From Thermoplasmata archaeon (GTDB lineage: Archaea > Thermoplasmatota > Thermoplasmata > Thermoplasmatales > Thermoplasmataceae), in contig JAKAAJ010000021.1 in NCBI GenBank assembly GCA_021802365.1, positions 1 to 16,204 on the forward strand: 16,204 nt of DNA, written 5' to 3'. The stretch's first letter is position 1. Each line of letters begins with the position of its first letter. The notes under the pieces were generated by a model. The model had not been told where the DNA came from and did no database searches. It worked only from the letters and a program-made list of their open reading frames with translations. Below are positions 1 to 7,800 of this stretch, piece after piece. Made by a program: the position numbers and the translations under genes.

Positions 1-20
1 CAGGAATCCTACCTTAATGT

Positions 21-36
21 AAAAAACCAGAAAAAT
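21..36 (-). terminator. Possible T-rich terminator after the aminotransferase gene
   Basis: Read on the minus strand, two T runs (five and six bases) follow within about 20 bases of the aminotransferase stop codon. Archaeal termination often uses such T tracts without a hairpin, and no stem is visible here. The rest of positions 1-40 shows no gene. Confidence 0.4.
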
Positions 37-40
37 TGAA

Positions 41-1186
41 TCATAATTCCCTGTTGAACTGATCTATCAGTTCAATCCCGCTTTTTATTGTTTCATCATC
101 TGTAGCAAAGGAAAGCCTGAAATGCCCTTCTCCCTGGTCGCCAAAGGCAGAGCCAGGAGTGACAAGAACCTTTTTTTCATCCAGGAGGCGGTTGCAGTAT
201 TCCTCGCTAGGAATATCTCTGTTGTATTTTACAAAAGCGTAGAAAGCACCTTCAACCTTTCTCATTGTCAGCGATTCGGATCTGGAAATTAAAGACTCAA
301 CAAGGTTCCTCCGGCCAAGAAAGATTTGTCTGAACTTTTCAGGCGTATCCCTGTCTCCTATTGCTGCCAAAGCTGCATACTGTGCTATAGATGAGACACA
401 TGTAATTGTTTGCTGCTGAAGCTTGTTTGAAGCCCGGATAAGAGGCTCAGGCCCCACCATGTAACCAATTCTCCATCCTGTCATTGCATAACTTTTTGAA
501 AATCCACCTATAGTAACAACCTTATCGGACATTTCTGGATTGGAAGCTGGCGAGTACATAGACCCATCAAATATCAGGTCTTCGTAAATCTCATCGCTTA
601 TCAGATAGAGGTTATTTTCAAGCACAAAATCCTCAAGCTTTTTCATCTGTTTCTTTGAATAAACCTTTCCGGTTGGGTTGCATGGGTTGCTAAGGATTAT
701 TGCCCTGGTTTTTCCGGAGACCTTTCTTCTAAGCAGATCAAAGTCAAAGTCATACTCATTGTCTGTCCTGACAGGAATTGGCCTGCCCCCAGTCAATTTT
801 ACGATTTCAGGATATGAGAGAAAGTATGGCTCGGGGATGAGAACCTGGTCTTCACTGTTTAAAATGGAAAGAAACGCAAGATTAATGGAGAATTTTGTCG
901 GTGTAACGAGAACATTTTCAGGGCCGCAATCAACGGAGTTTACCTTCTTCATTTTTTCTGCTATAGATTCTCTGAGCTCCGGTATGCCAGCGGAAGGTGT
1001 ATAATGTGTCTTACCCTTAAGGGCTGCTTCAAACCCAGCTTTAATTATGTGTTCAGGGGTCGTAAAATCAGGTTCACCTATCCCGAAGTTAAAAACTTTT
1101 ATACCCTGAGCCTTCATTTTCGCAGCTTTATTGCTTGATGAAACTGTTTTTGACTCTGATATACTGGCAAGTCTCGAAGAGAGCAT
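41..1186 (-). CDS. aspC: PLP-dependent aspartate-type aminotransferase (class I/II)
   Basis: The 381-residue protein is a fold-type I PLP aminotransferase that moves an amino group between aspartate (or a related amino acid) and 2-oxoglutarate in the cytoplasm. Visible landmarks are Asn170 in NPCNPTG, Asp198 in SDEIYED, Tyr201, the PLP-binding Lys231 in GGFSKSYAMTGWR, Arg239, and Arg357 in FRLSF, the usual carboxylate-binding arginine. Length fits the family. The reading frame is open further upstream to 1267. The ATG at 1186 is chosen because the homologous part begins there (MLSSRLASIS) and a TATA-like element lies about 27 bases before it, which would make the transcript leaderless. It diverges from the radical SAM gene with about 115 bases between. 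Substrate choice (Asp, aromatic, Ala) cannot be settled from motifs alone. Confidence 0.9.
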   Translation of the reverse strand: MLSSRLASISESKTVSSSNKAAKMKAQGIKVFNFGIGEPDFTTPEHIIKAGFEAALKGKTHYTPSAGIPELRESIAEKMKKVNSVDCGPENVLVTPTKFSINLAFLSILNSEDQVLIPEPYFLSYPEIVKLTGGRPIPVRTDNEYDFDFDLLRRKVSGKTRAIILSNPCNPTGKVYSKKQMKKLEDFVLENNLYLISDEIYEDLIFDGSMYSPASNPEMSDKVVTIGGFSKSYAMTGWRIGYMVGPEPLIRASNKLQQQTITCVSSIAQYAALAAIGDRDTPEKFRQIFLGRRNLVESLISRSESLTMRKVEGAFYAFVKYNRDIPSEEYCNRLLDEKKVLVTPGSAFGDQGEGHFRLSFATDDETIKSGIELIDQFNREL

Positions 1187-1210
1187 GTAATAGGGTGAGT
1201 GATTTTCTCT

Positions 1211-1218
1211 CATAAAGA
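1211..1218 (-). promoter_or_regulatory. TATA-like element for the aminotransferase
   Basis: Minus-strand TCTTTATG is centred about 27 bases before the ATG at 1186, the spacing expected for a leaderless archaeal transcript. It supports 1186 over the upstream in-frame starts. Confidence 0.45.
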
Positions 1219-1273
1219 TTGTTATCAATTTGAAGACACTTTTACACCCATAATTTGCGAAAGTCACAATTTC

Positions 1274-1279
1274 TTATAG
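1274..1279 (+). promoter_or_regulatory. TATA-like element for the radical SAM gene
   Basis: TTATAG inside TTTCTTATAGTAAAA is centred about 26 bases before the in-frame TTG at 1303. This is the main reason that TTG is preferred as the start. Confidence 0.4.
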
Positions 1280-1302
1280 TAAAATGGAATACGTTTGAAG
1301 GG

Positions 1303-2370
1303 TTGTATTTGTCAATAAACAGAGAATACTCCGATCGAATTAGATCTCTTATGCCTGAAAAAGTCGCCGCCAGGGATCCATCCACCCCCGTATCTATGTG
1401 GAAAGAGATGGACCGTCTTGAGGGAAAACCCGACAAGACGATGGTAGTAATATTCAGAACTGGCGGATGTTCATGGTATAATTTTTCGTCCTGCTCAATG
1501 TGCGGATATTTCAACGATGTTGCCGGTAATGTTACCATTAAAGACCTTAAGAATCAGGTTGACAGTGTACTGGATGCGCTTGGTGAAACCCATATACTAA
1601 AGGTATTCACTTCTGGAAGTTTTCTGGACCCAATAGAATTCCCACTGGAAGCAAGAGACTATTTTCTTTCCAGAATATCTGAGAGGGTATCCTCTTTGCT
1701 AATAGAATCGCGAACTGAGTACATCACAGAAAAAAATATCTCAGGCCTGCGAAAATATGGGCCCAGAGTAAGGATAGCAATTGGCCTTGAAAGTGCAAAT
1801 GACGAAATTATAAAAAATTCAATAAATAAAGGAAGCAATTTTGAAAAATATGTTAAGGCAGCCAGAATAATTATGGGCCTTAATATGGAACTCAGAACCT
1901 ATCTGCTATTCAAACCACCGTTCCTATCTGAGAAGAGGGCCATAGGGGATATGATAGACTCGATAAGAAAAGTTAAGGACCTCGGGACAGACATCTCTGT
2001 CAATCCTATGAATATTCAGAAAAACACAATGGTTGAACATCTATGGAAAACTGGCATGTACCGGCTCCCTTCACTTTACGGGCTTGCAACCATTCTTCTT
2101 CAGGCCTCGTCTGAAGGGGCACAGGTAGTATCATATCCCACAGGCGGTAATAAAGAAAGGGGAGTGCATAATGAGAAACCTGACCCGGACCTTCTCAACC
2201 TGATTTATTCATGTTCGCTTGAGCAGGATTTCTCAAAGCTTAAAAGTTATCTCTCCTCAAAGGACCTTTCAGGATACCAAAAATTCCTGGAACTTGAGGA
2301 CAGAAATCTGTTTCAACCGGATATTGTGAAAATGATAAAGAGAATATCATCTGGGACTTTCTTAAATTAA
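1303..2370 (+). CDS. raSEA: Radical SAM enzyme, archaeosine synthase RaSEA family
   Basis: The protein is a radical SAM enzyme of the TIGR01210 type. In characterised archaea (RaSEA, partner of ArcS) this family converts lysine-modified preQ0 at position 15 of tRNA to archaeosine. The cluster cysteines are Cys56, Cys64 and Cys67 in RTGGCSWYNFSSCSMCGY, spaced C-x7-C-x2-C. FTSGSFLD and RIAIGLESAND further on look like the SAM-binding and barrel strands of the superfamily. From the TTG at 1303 the length is 355 residues. The first ATG in good context is at 1351 and would give 339; the ORF remains open back to 1255. The TTG is preferred because of the TATA-like spacing, but the start is uncertain. 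The stop overlaps that of the convergent nuclease by four bases. The family call rests on the cysteine spacing, length and archaeal context; an Elp3-like role is less likely. Confidence 0.72.
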   Translation: MYLSINREYSDRIRSLMPEKVAARDPSTPVSMWKEMDRLEGKPDKTMVVIFRTGGCSWYNFSSCSMCGYFNDVAGNVTIKDLKNQVDSVLDALGETHILKVFTSGSFLDPIEFPLEARDYFLSRISERVSSLLIESRTEYITEKNISGLRKYGPRVRIAIGLESANDEIIKNSINKGSNFEKYVKAARIIMGLNMELRTYLLFKPPFLSEKRAIGDMIDSIRKVKDLGTDISVNPMNIQKNTMVEHLWKTGMYRLPSLYGLATILLQASSEGAQVVSYPTGGNKERGVHNEKPDPDLLNLIYSCSLEQDFSKLKSYLSSKDLSGYQKFLELEDRNLFQPDIVKMIKRISSGTFLN

Positions 2371-3020
2371 AATGAATAGAGGCCGTCTTTTCCTCCTTCT
2401 TCTGGCGTGTCCTTTTCTGACATTATTCTGTCCAGCTTCTTTGCACAGTAAATACTTCTCTTAATAATTTCAGACCAGTATCCTTCTACCTGATCCCAGC
2501 CAACTTCTTCTGCAATGACATCTGAGCCGCCAAACTTTACAACTGTTCCATGGAATTTCTCGCCGTATTTTTCGCTGTACATCTTCATATACGAAGCAAG
2601 CTGCATTTTATGGTAATCCTCGATTTTGTCTGAGGAGGTTGAACTTTTAAGCTCAACCATTTCCTTTCTACCTCGGTGAAGCAGATCAATAACGCCTACG
2701 AGTGTGATATCAGAGAACCCCATATATTCCCACTGAAACGGAATTGTCAAATACAACCTCTGCTCAGCCTCAAATCCATATGTTTTGACCATTTCCTGAA
2801 TGTAGTTATGAAGTGCCGTGCCACGGAACATGTTAAGCCGATCCTTTGTGGTTTCCTCTACAAGGCCCAGTTTTCTCTGAATCTCCTTTTCCACATCAAA
2901 AGAAAGTGAGCCTATGCTGAATCTGTTAAGAGGAATTGGCTTCCCTTTATACTCCCTGGGTTCTATAAGTGACTTGAATATACGATAGATATCATCCTTT
3001 CCTTCGCCGTTTTCTAACAT
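2367..3020 (-). CDS. Stand-alone RecB/Cas4-like PD-(D/E)XK nuclease
   Basis: The 217-residue protein has the full signature of a RecB-family PD-(D/E)XK nuclease: His71 in GTALHNYI, Asp112 in LVGVIDLL, Glu123 and Lys125 in MVELKSS, and Gln140 with Tyr144 in KMQLASYMKMY. These residues bind the metal and cut DNA in characterised relatives. Unlike Cas4 there is no C-terminal cysteine triad (the only cysteine is Cys192), so no Fe-S cluster is expected. No helicase domain or membrane segment is seen. An in-frame GTG at 3032 would add four residues; ATG 3020 is preferred because an AT-rich element (3045-3052) lies about 27 bases upstream. It diverges from thiL across a 190-base region holding two dyads. 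No CRISPR genes are nearby, so a DNA repair role is inferred and the substrate is unknown. Confidence 0.75.
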   Translation of the reverse strand: MLENGEGKDDIYRIFKSLIEPREYKGKPIPLNRFSIGSLSFDVEKEIQRKLGLVEETTKDRLNMFRGTALHNYIQEMVKTYGFEAEQRLYLTIPFQWEYMGFSDITLVGVIDLLHRGRKEMVELKSSTSSDKIEDYHKMQLASYMKMYSEKYGEKFHGTVVKFGGSDVIAEEVGWDQVEGYWSEIIKRSIYCAKKLDRIMSEKDTPEEGGKDGLYSF

Positions 3021-3044
3021 CTTTGAACACACTCAAATATTGTC

Positions 3045-3052
3045 TATTATCG
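3045..3052 (-). promoter_or_regulatory. Possible TATA-like element for the RecB-like nuclease
   Basis: Minus-strand GATAATAG is centred about 27 bases before the ATG at 3020. It is a weak match, and other AT-rich positions nearby could serve the GTG at 3032 instead. Confidence 0.3.
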
Positions 3053-3078
3053 ACAGAATTTTCAATTGAATAATAAAG

Positions 3079-3095
3079 ATTCTTGATGCCAGAAT
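3079..3095. promoter_or_regulatory. Dyad 1, ATTCT-N7-AGAAT, candidate operator
   Basis: ATTCTTGATGCCAGAAT is an inverted repeat with five-base arms and a seven-base spacer. Its centre (3087) is about 39 bases upstream of the TATA-like element of the minus-strand nuclease. The same arms and spacing recur at 3142-3158. No known regulator is assigned. Confidence 0.4.
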
Positions 3096-3141
3096 TATAA
3101 GATAGCAAGCAAAGCCATTAATGGTTAAAACGGCCATACGC

Positions 3142-3158
3142 ATTCTGACACTCAGAAT
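3142..3158. promoter_or_regulatory. Dyad 2, perfect 17-base palindrome, candidate operator
   Basis: ATTCTGACACTCAGAAT is a perfect inverted repeat with seven-base arms around CAC. Its centre (3150) is about 38 bases upstream of the thiL TATA-like box and 63 bases from the centre of dyad 1, about six helical turns. It fits a dimeric DNA-binding protein, but the protein and the effect are unknown. Confidence 0.45.
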
Positions 3159-3183
3159 CTGTTCCCTGATTGAGTTTACAAAG

Positions 3184-3192
3184 TTTTTAAGA
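3184..3192 (+). promoter_or_regulatory. TATA-like element for thiL
   Basis: TTTTTAAGA is centred about 24 bases before the GTG start at 3212, which supports a leaderless thiL transcript. Confidence 0.5.
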
Positions 3193-3211
3193 GCGGTATG
3201 GATAACAGAAT

Positions 3212-4183
3212 GTGAGGCTCAATGAACTGGGTGAAAGGAAAGTAATAAGGCAGATCCTGAATCAAAATAGGCCATGGAAACCTGATGACTGTTATGCAAT
3301 GGAAAACGGGGAAGAGTACATTTTAATTTCATCCGACATTATTTCTAAGGAATCCCATATTCCAACAATGCAGTACCCAGAGCTAATAGGTCGTTTTGCA
3401 GCCAACGTTAACTTGAGCGATATAGCAGCAATGGCTGCTATCCCTGAAGGGATGACTGTATCCTATGTTGTAGATGGGAATACTGAGGATTCATTCCTTG
3501 AGGCGGTACATCGGGGAATAACTGAAGAGCTGAAGAAGAACGATGCGGATATTTTCGGTGGAGATACAAAGGAAGGACATGGATTTGTCATAGGCGGCAC
3601 TATCCTTGGAAAACAGAAAAAAGAGCTGACAAGGTTCCGATCACATATTAAGCCAAGACAGATAGTTGGCCATACCAACACACTGGGTAGGGCCGCATCC
3701 GGCTATATATTTCATAAAAGCGGATATTCAAAAGAGGAAGGGATAAGGATGCTACTGGGAATCCAAGCCCGTGTTCATGAGGCATCCATACTGAGTAAGG
3801 CTGGAGCCAGATTTATGATGGACATGTCTGACGGGCTTTACTCATGTATGTCACAGATGAAGGAAGATTACGGTATAGGCTTCAAAATTGTCCATGACGA
3901 AATAAATATTGACAGGCATGCGGATAAGGCCTCACTTATCAGCGGGTTATCACCTCTGGAAATTGCCACAAATTTTGGAGGTGATTATGAATTGCTATTC
4001 ACGGTGGACAGCGATAACTATGAACAACTTTCAGAGTCAGCAAAAAGTGAAGGCATTGATGTCTCCTTCATAGGTGAAACGTGGGAAGGCGATAACCTTC
4101 TTTATGATGGACAGCAGTGGATAAAGGTATCAGGAAAAGGTTGGGAACACTTTTCCAAAAATCCTCTTACATTCAGAGTTTAG
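3212..4183 (+). CDS. thiL: Thiamine-monophosphate kinase (AIR synthase-like fold)
   Basis: ThiL phosphorylates thiamine monophosphate with ATP to give thiamine diphosphate. The 323-residue length is usual for the family. Landmarks in order are Asp25-Asp26 (PDDCYAM, in place of the canonical DDAA), SSDII at 40-44, the dimer/ATP motif VNLSDIAAM at 66-74, GGDTKEG at 116-122, MDMSDGL at 203-209, and GGDYELLFT near 256-264. The start is a GTG, chosen because the homologous N-terminus (RLNELGERKVI) begins there and a TATA-like box is correctly placed upstream. The DDAA motif and the segment after SSD are more divergent than in bacterial ThiL, so a related AIR-synthase-type kinase is possible but less likely. 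The gene stands alone, with no other thiamine gene in view. No TPP riboswitch consensus was found upstream. Confidence 0.85.
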   Translation: MRLNELGERKVIRQILNQNRPWKPDDCYAMENGEEYILISSDIISKESHIPTMQYPELIGRFAANVNLSDIAAMAAIPEGMTVSYVVDGNTEDSFLEAVHRGITEELKKNDADIFGGDTKEGHGFVIGGTILGKQKKELTRFRSHIKPRQIVGHTNTLGRAASGYIFHKSGYSKEEGIRMLLGIQARVHEASILSKAGARFMMDMSDGLYSCMSQMKEDYGIGFKIVHDEINIDRHADKASLISGLSPLEIATNFGGDYELLFTVDSDNYEQLSESAKSEGIDVSFIGETWEGDNLLYDGQQWIKVSGKGWEHFSKNPLTFRV

Positions 4184-4213
4184 AACCGCAATCTTTAAAA
4201 ATTACATATTTTG

Positions 4214-4333
4214 CTATATATGCTTTTTCTCTTTTTCCGCTTTCTCAAAGAGATTATCCTCAATTATCTTTTTTATTCGTTCTCTTTCTTCAGAAAATTC
4301 CTCCTTTAACCTGGAGAGATTTTTCTTTAACAT
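4214..4333 (-). CDS. Possible 39-residue charged small protein
   Basis: ATG at 4333 opens a 39-codon frame ending in TAG. The product is strongly charged, rich in Lys and Glu (for example LKEEFSEERERIKKIIEDN), and would form one long amphipathic helix, possibly a coiled coil. A TATA-like TAAATATTAA lies about 23 bases upstream on the minus strand, consistent with a leaderless transcript. It converges on thiL with 30 bases between stops. Against it, Lys/Glu codons are A-rich, and the same bases read on the other strand are the T-rich tract expected after thiL, so the ORF could be accidental. Function is unknown. Confidence 0.33.
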   Translation of the reverse strand: MLKKNLSRLKEEFSEERERIKKIIEDNLFEKAEKEKKHI

Positions 4334-4350
4334 GAGCAATAATTATCAAA

Positions 4351-4362
4351 TTAATATTTAAG
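4351..4362 (-). promoter_or_regulatory. TATA-like element, left arm of a divergent pair
   Basis: Minus-strand CTTAAATATTAA is centred about 24 bases before the ATG at 4333. It lies back to back with the plus-strand element at 4375-4383. Confidence 0.35.
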
Positions 4363-4374
4363 AGTTATCCATAC

Positions 4375-4383
4375 AATATAAAA
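4375..4383 (+). promoter_or_regulatory. TATA-like element, right arm of a divergent pair
   Basis: AATATAAAA is one of the best TATA-like sequences in the window. It is centred 29 bases before the ATG at 4408 and 21 before a dead-end ATG at 4400. Confidence 0.4.
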
Positions 4384-4407
4384 AGGAAAAATTTCTCCCA
4401 TGCAAGA

Positions 4408-4545
4408 ATGAAGGCTTCCATGATTGCAAGAAAATTTGATTTGAGGAACTTTGAATTTTATTACTTTTGTTTGCTAAGCATCAATGTTTGTATCCAGAGC
4501 CCCTATTTCCAGCCATTTGCTCATTTTTTAAAAGCACAGGAATGA
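4408..4545 (+). CDS. Possible 45-residue small protein
   Basis: ATG at 4408 opens a 45-codon frame ending in TGA. The product has a basic N-terminus (MKASMIARKFDLRN) followed by an aromatic, mostly hydrophobic stretch containing two cysteines, and would suit a small membrane-associated peptide. It resembles nothing I recognise and could equally be the decayed start of a former membrane protein gene. Support comes only from the well-placed TATA-like box; there is no Shine-Dalgarno motif. It sits 37 bases before the 78-residue ORF. Confidence 0.25.
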   Translation: MKASMIARKFDLRNFEFYYFCLLSINVCIQSPYFQPFAHFLKAQE

Positions 4546-4582
4546 ATATCTATTAGATTATATTTAATAAGATTGAGGAAAA

Positions 4583-4819
4583 ATGCTATCGGCAGAGGAA
4601 ATGAAACTTCTGGACAGAATAAGAGTCCTGGAATCTGAAAGATTGGGAATCAGAGAGCTACGAAAATACAACAGGGATCTATACGGTTATTACCTAACCT
4701 GGCTGGAGAGAAAGGAGAACAAGCTCCTCAGGAAATATGTTAAGAAGTTCAACAGATTCCCTGAAATTGAAGCTAGAATTAAGATAAAGGGAACCGATGT
4801 GACGGCACCCCTCTTCTAA
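4583..4819 (+). CDS. Small charged protein of unknown function, 78 residues
   Basis: The 78-residue product is basic and rich in Glu, Arg and Lys. Its first two thirds look helical (heptad-like leucines in LLDRIRVLESERLGIREL), and a short strand-like tail ends in TDVTAPLF. I do not recognise the family. It is likely real: ATG is preceded by GAGG at 4575-4578 with six-base-range spacing, one of the few Shine-Dalgarno starts here, and third-position base use resembles its neighbours. A T-rich TATA-like element near 4525-4534 would give a leader of about 25 bases. It ends 37 bases before ileS, which appears to have its own promoter. No signal peptide or membrane segment is seen; a nucleic-acid or ribosome-associated role would be a guess. 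Confidence 0.6.
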   Translation: MLSAEEMKLLDRIRVLESERLGIRELRKYNRDLYGYYLTWLERKENKLLRKYVKKFNRFPEIEARIKIKGTDVTAPLF

Positions 4820-4822
4820 CCA

Positions 4823-4832
4823 TAATATAAAT
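4823..4832 (+). promoter_or_regulatory. TATA-like element for ileS
   Basis: TAATATAAAT is centred about 29 bases before the ATG at 4857 and supports that start over the TTG directly before it. Confidence 0.5.
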
Positions 4833-4856
4833 TAATCCTTTCATTATCCACGATTG

Positions 4857-7800
4857 ATGCCCAGCAGAAATTTTGAGTCTGTAGATACCAGAAAAGGACC
4901 GGTTGATGTTGCCAGAGAGATTCTAAACTATTGGAACACAGCCGGAATTATTCAGGAATCTCTGAACTCAAGTCTGGGAAATAAGAAATTCACTTTCCTA
5001 GAAGGCCCACCTACAGCTAATGGAAGACCACATGTTGGTCATGCCATGACAAGGACATTCAAGGATACTGTACTTCGTTACAAATATATGACTGGCCACA
5101 AAATAGAGAGAAGATCTGGTGGTTGGGATTGCCACGGACTGCCAGTTGAGATTGAGGCGGAGAAACATTTTGGATTCAAGACAAAAAAGGAAATAGAAGA
5201 TTTTGGCATTGACAGGTTTAATGAATACTGCAGAAAAAGCATATTTTCCTACATAGATGAATGGATGGAAGCAGATAAGAAACTAGGATTCTGGATAAAC
5301 CATGAACATGATTACATTACACTAAGAAATGAATATATGGAAAGTGAGTGGTGGGCCCTTAAGCAGCTATTTGAAAGAGGGTTGCTTATCAAGGATTACA
5401 AGATAGTCCCTTATTGTCCCAGGTGTGAAACTTCCCTGAGCACCCATGAGCTTTCGCAGGGTTATGATGATGCCAAGGATCCTTCTGTTTTTGTTAAATT
5501 CAGAGAAAGGGGCACTTCAAACAGATACTTCCTTGCATGGACAACAACACCATGGACTCTTCCATCGAATCAGTTCCTTACTGTAAACCCAAGTGCAGAG
5601 TATTCTCTGATCCGGCATGGAGAAGAGGAATTCTACATAGCATCCTCCAGGATAGAGAATCTGTTCGGGAAAGATTATGAGGTGCTCAAGAAGATTAATG
5701 GAACTGACCTGAAGGGGAAAAAATATGATCAGTTAATGGACTTCCTTACATTGCCAGATAACTGCCTTGTCGTGGTAACTGGGGAACATGTCACTCTTGA
5801 TGAGGGAACTGGTATCGTCCACACATCTCCTGCCTTCGGCGCTGATGACTTTGAAATGGGAAAACAGATGAACGTTGACCCTGTGAATCCAATAAATCAG
5901 TCTGGAAAGTTTGAGGACCCGAGGCTACCATTTAATGGCCTATTCTTCAAGGATGCCGATGTTCCAATTTTAAAAATACTTAAGGAGAAAGGGCTTGTTT
6001 TTAAGTCTGAGAAATTCATCCACACATACCCTTTCTGTTACAGATGCGGGAGCCCTCTCCTTTATTACCCATTGAAGGCGTGGTTCATAAAGGTTTCACT
6101 GAAAAGGAATCTCCTCATAGAGAACAACCAGAAAATAAACTGGATGCCGGAGCATCTGAGAGACGGGAGATTTGGAAATTTCGTAGCAGAGGCCAAGGAC
6201 TGGGCCCTAAGCAGGAACAGGTTCTGGGGGACACCTCTTCCAGTCTGGATCTGCGAGAATAACCATATGAAGATAATAGGTTCGAGAAAAGAACTTCAGG
6301 AACTAGGTGCATACGTTCCAGATGATCTTCACAGGCCATTTATTGACAAAACAGTGTTTCCGTGCCCAGAGTGCGGCAAAGAGATGGTGCGCGAACCTTA
6401 TGTTATAGATACCTGGTTTGATTCAGGGAGTGCATCTTATGCAGCAATGAATTACCCTGTCAATAAAGGTTTCCAGCAAGAGAGGGATCTTCCCATAAGC
6501 TTCATAACTGAAGCCATAGACCAGACACGGGGATGGTTCTATACTCTCCATGTAATAGGAAGCCTTCTCTTCGGGAAAAACACCTATGACAGTGTTCTTT
6601 CCATTGATCATATATTAGACGAGAATGGAAGGAAAATGAGCAAAAGCAAAGGAAACTCAGTTTATGCATTGGACTTCATTTCCGAGTTTGGGCCTGATCC
6701 AATAAGGATGTTCTTCCTCACTGGAATCCCGTGGCGCTCAAAATCCATAAATAAAAAACTTATAAATGAGTTGAACAGGAAAGTATTGTTGACTCTTACC
6801 AATGTCTATTCTTTCTTTGAATCAAATGCCAATCTGGACGGCTATGTCCCAGGAACTTCTGAACTCAGACCTTCAAATTTCCTTGACCGCTGGATAGTTT
6901 CCAAGGTGAACTCCTCACTTTCGGAATACAGGGAAAAAATGGACAATTATGAGATGCATTCTGCTTTAAGAATTACTCAGGAATTAGTTGATAATCTTTC
7001 CAATTTCTATCTCCGCCTGTCAAGAAAAAGGTTCTGGGATATCACACAGGGAGAGAGCAAGGTTCAGGCATATAATTCGCTATTCTTTGCCCTTAACACT
7101 GTTTGCTTCATGCTTGCCCCCATGGCCCCGTTTTTCTCTGATTACATATTCACAAAACTCAATCCAGTAAAAAGAAGTGTTCATCTTGAACTGCTTCCTG
7201 AACCTGACAAGTCAATGATCGACCCGGAAATAGAAAAGTCTGCAGAGTACGCGTATGCAATTCTTGAAAACGTCAGAAAAATGAGGCAGGAGAATAACAT
7301 CAAGGGGAGGCAGCCTGTCAAGGAAATACTGATATCGGGGCCCTCCGATCTTCCGAAGACCACCATAGAAAGTATAGGGGACGAACTTAACGCAAGAACT
7401 GTGAAAATAATAGGAAAGGAGAAAAGGCCGGTACACCTTTCAGCCAGGCTTATTCTCAATAAGGCTGCACCGGTCCTTAAAAGAAAGACTTCAGAAGTGG
7501 CAGACTACATAAAATCAGCCTCGGATGATGAGATATCTCATATCATCAATGGGAAACCAATTGTGATCAATGGCGAAACTGTGCCATCAGAATTCTTTGA
7601 GGTCTCAGAAGAAGTTGAAGGAAACTATTCCATGTCGACTGACGGCGCCCTTGGAATCACAGTATTCATGAGCCTGGATATGGACAGGGACCTCGAAATA
7701 GAAGGTTTCTCCAGAGAGATATTGAGAAGGATACAGGTAATGAGGAAAGAGATAGACCTGCAGTACGACGATAACATAAAGGTAGAGGTAAACTGCGACA

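Larger units (their letters stand above)
4184..4582. other. AT-rich gap between thiL and the 78-residue ORF
   Basis: This 400-base stretch has no long ORF. The first part is T-rich on the plus strand (4222-4280) and could terminate thiL transcripts. The middle carries two TATA-like elements on opposite strands (4351-4362 and 4375-4383), each followed by a very short ORF. No tRNA, repeat array or riboswitch fold is apparent. Confidence 0.5.

Noticed and set aside
3061..3070. Ten-base palindrome TTCAATTGAA
   Set aside because: It is short, entirely AT-rich at its core and single-copy in this region. It is weaker than the paired ATTCT-N7-AGAAT dyads and expected by chance in AT-rich spacer.
3033..3211. 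TPP riboswitch upstream of thiL
   Set aside because: Thermoplasma-type archaea can carry TPP riboswitches, but the conserved CUGAGA and pyrophosphate-arm consensus is absent, and thiL appears leaderless, leaving no room for one.
3121..3225. A 34-codon plus-strand ORF starting ATG at 3121 in the nuclease-thiL gap
   Set aside because: It runs across dyad 2, the thiL TATA-like box and the thiL start. Its composition is unremarkable, and it fits better as chance reading of a promoter region.
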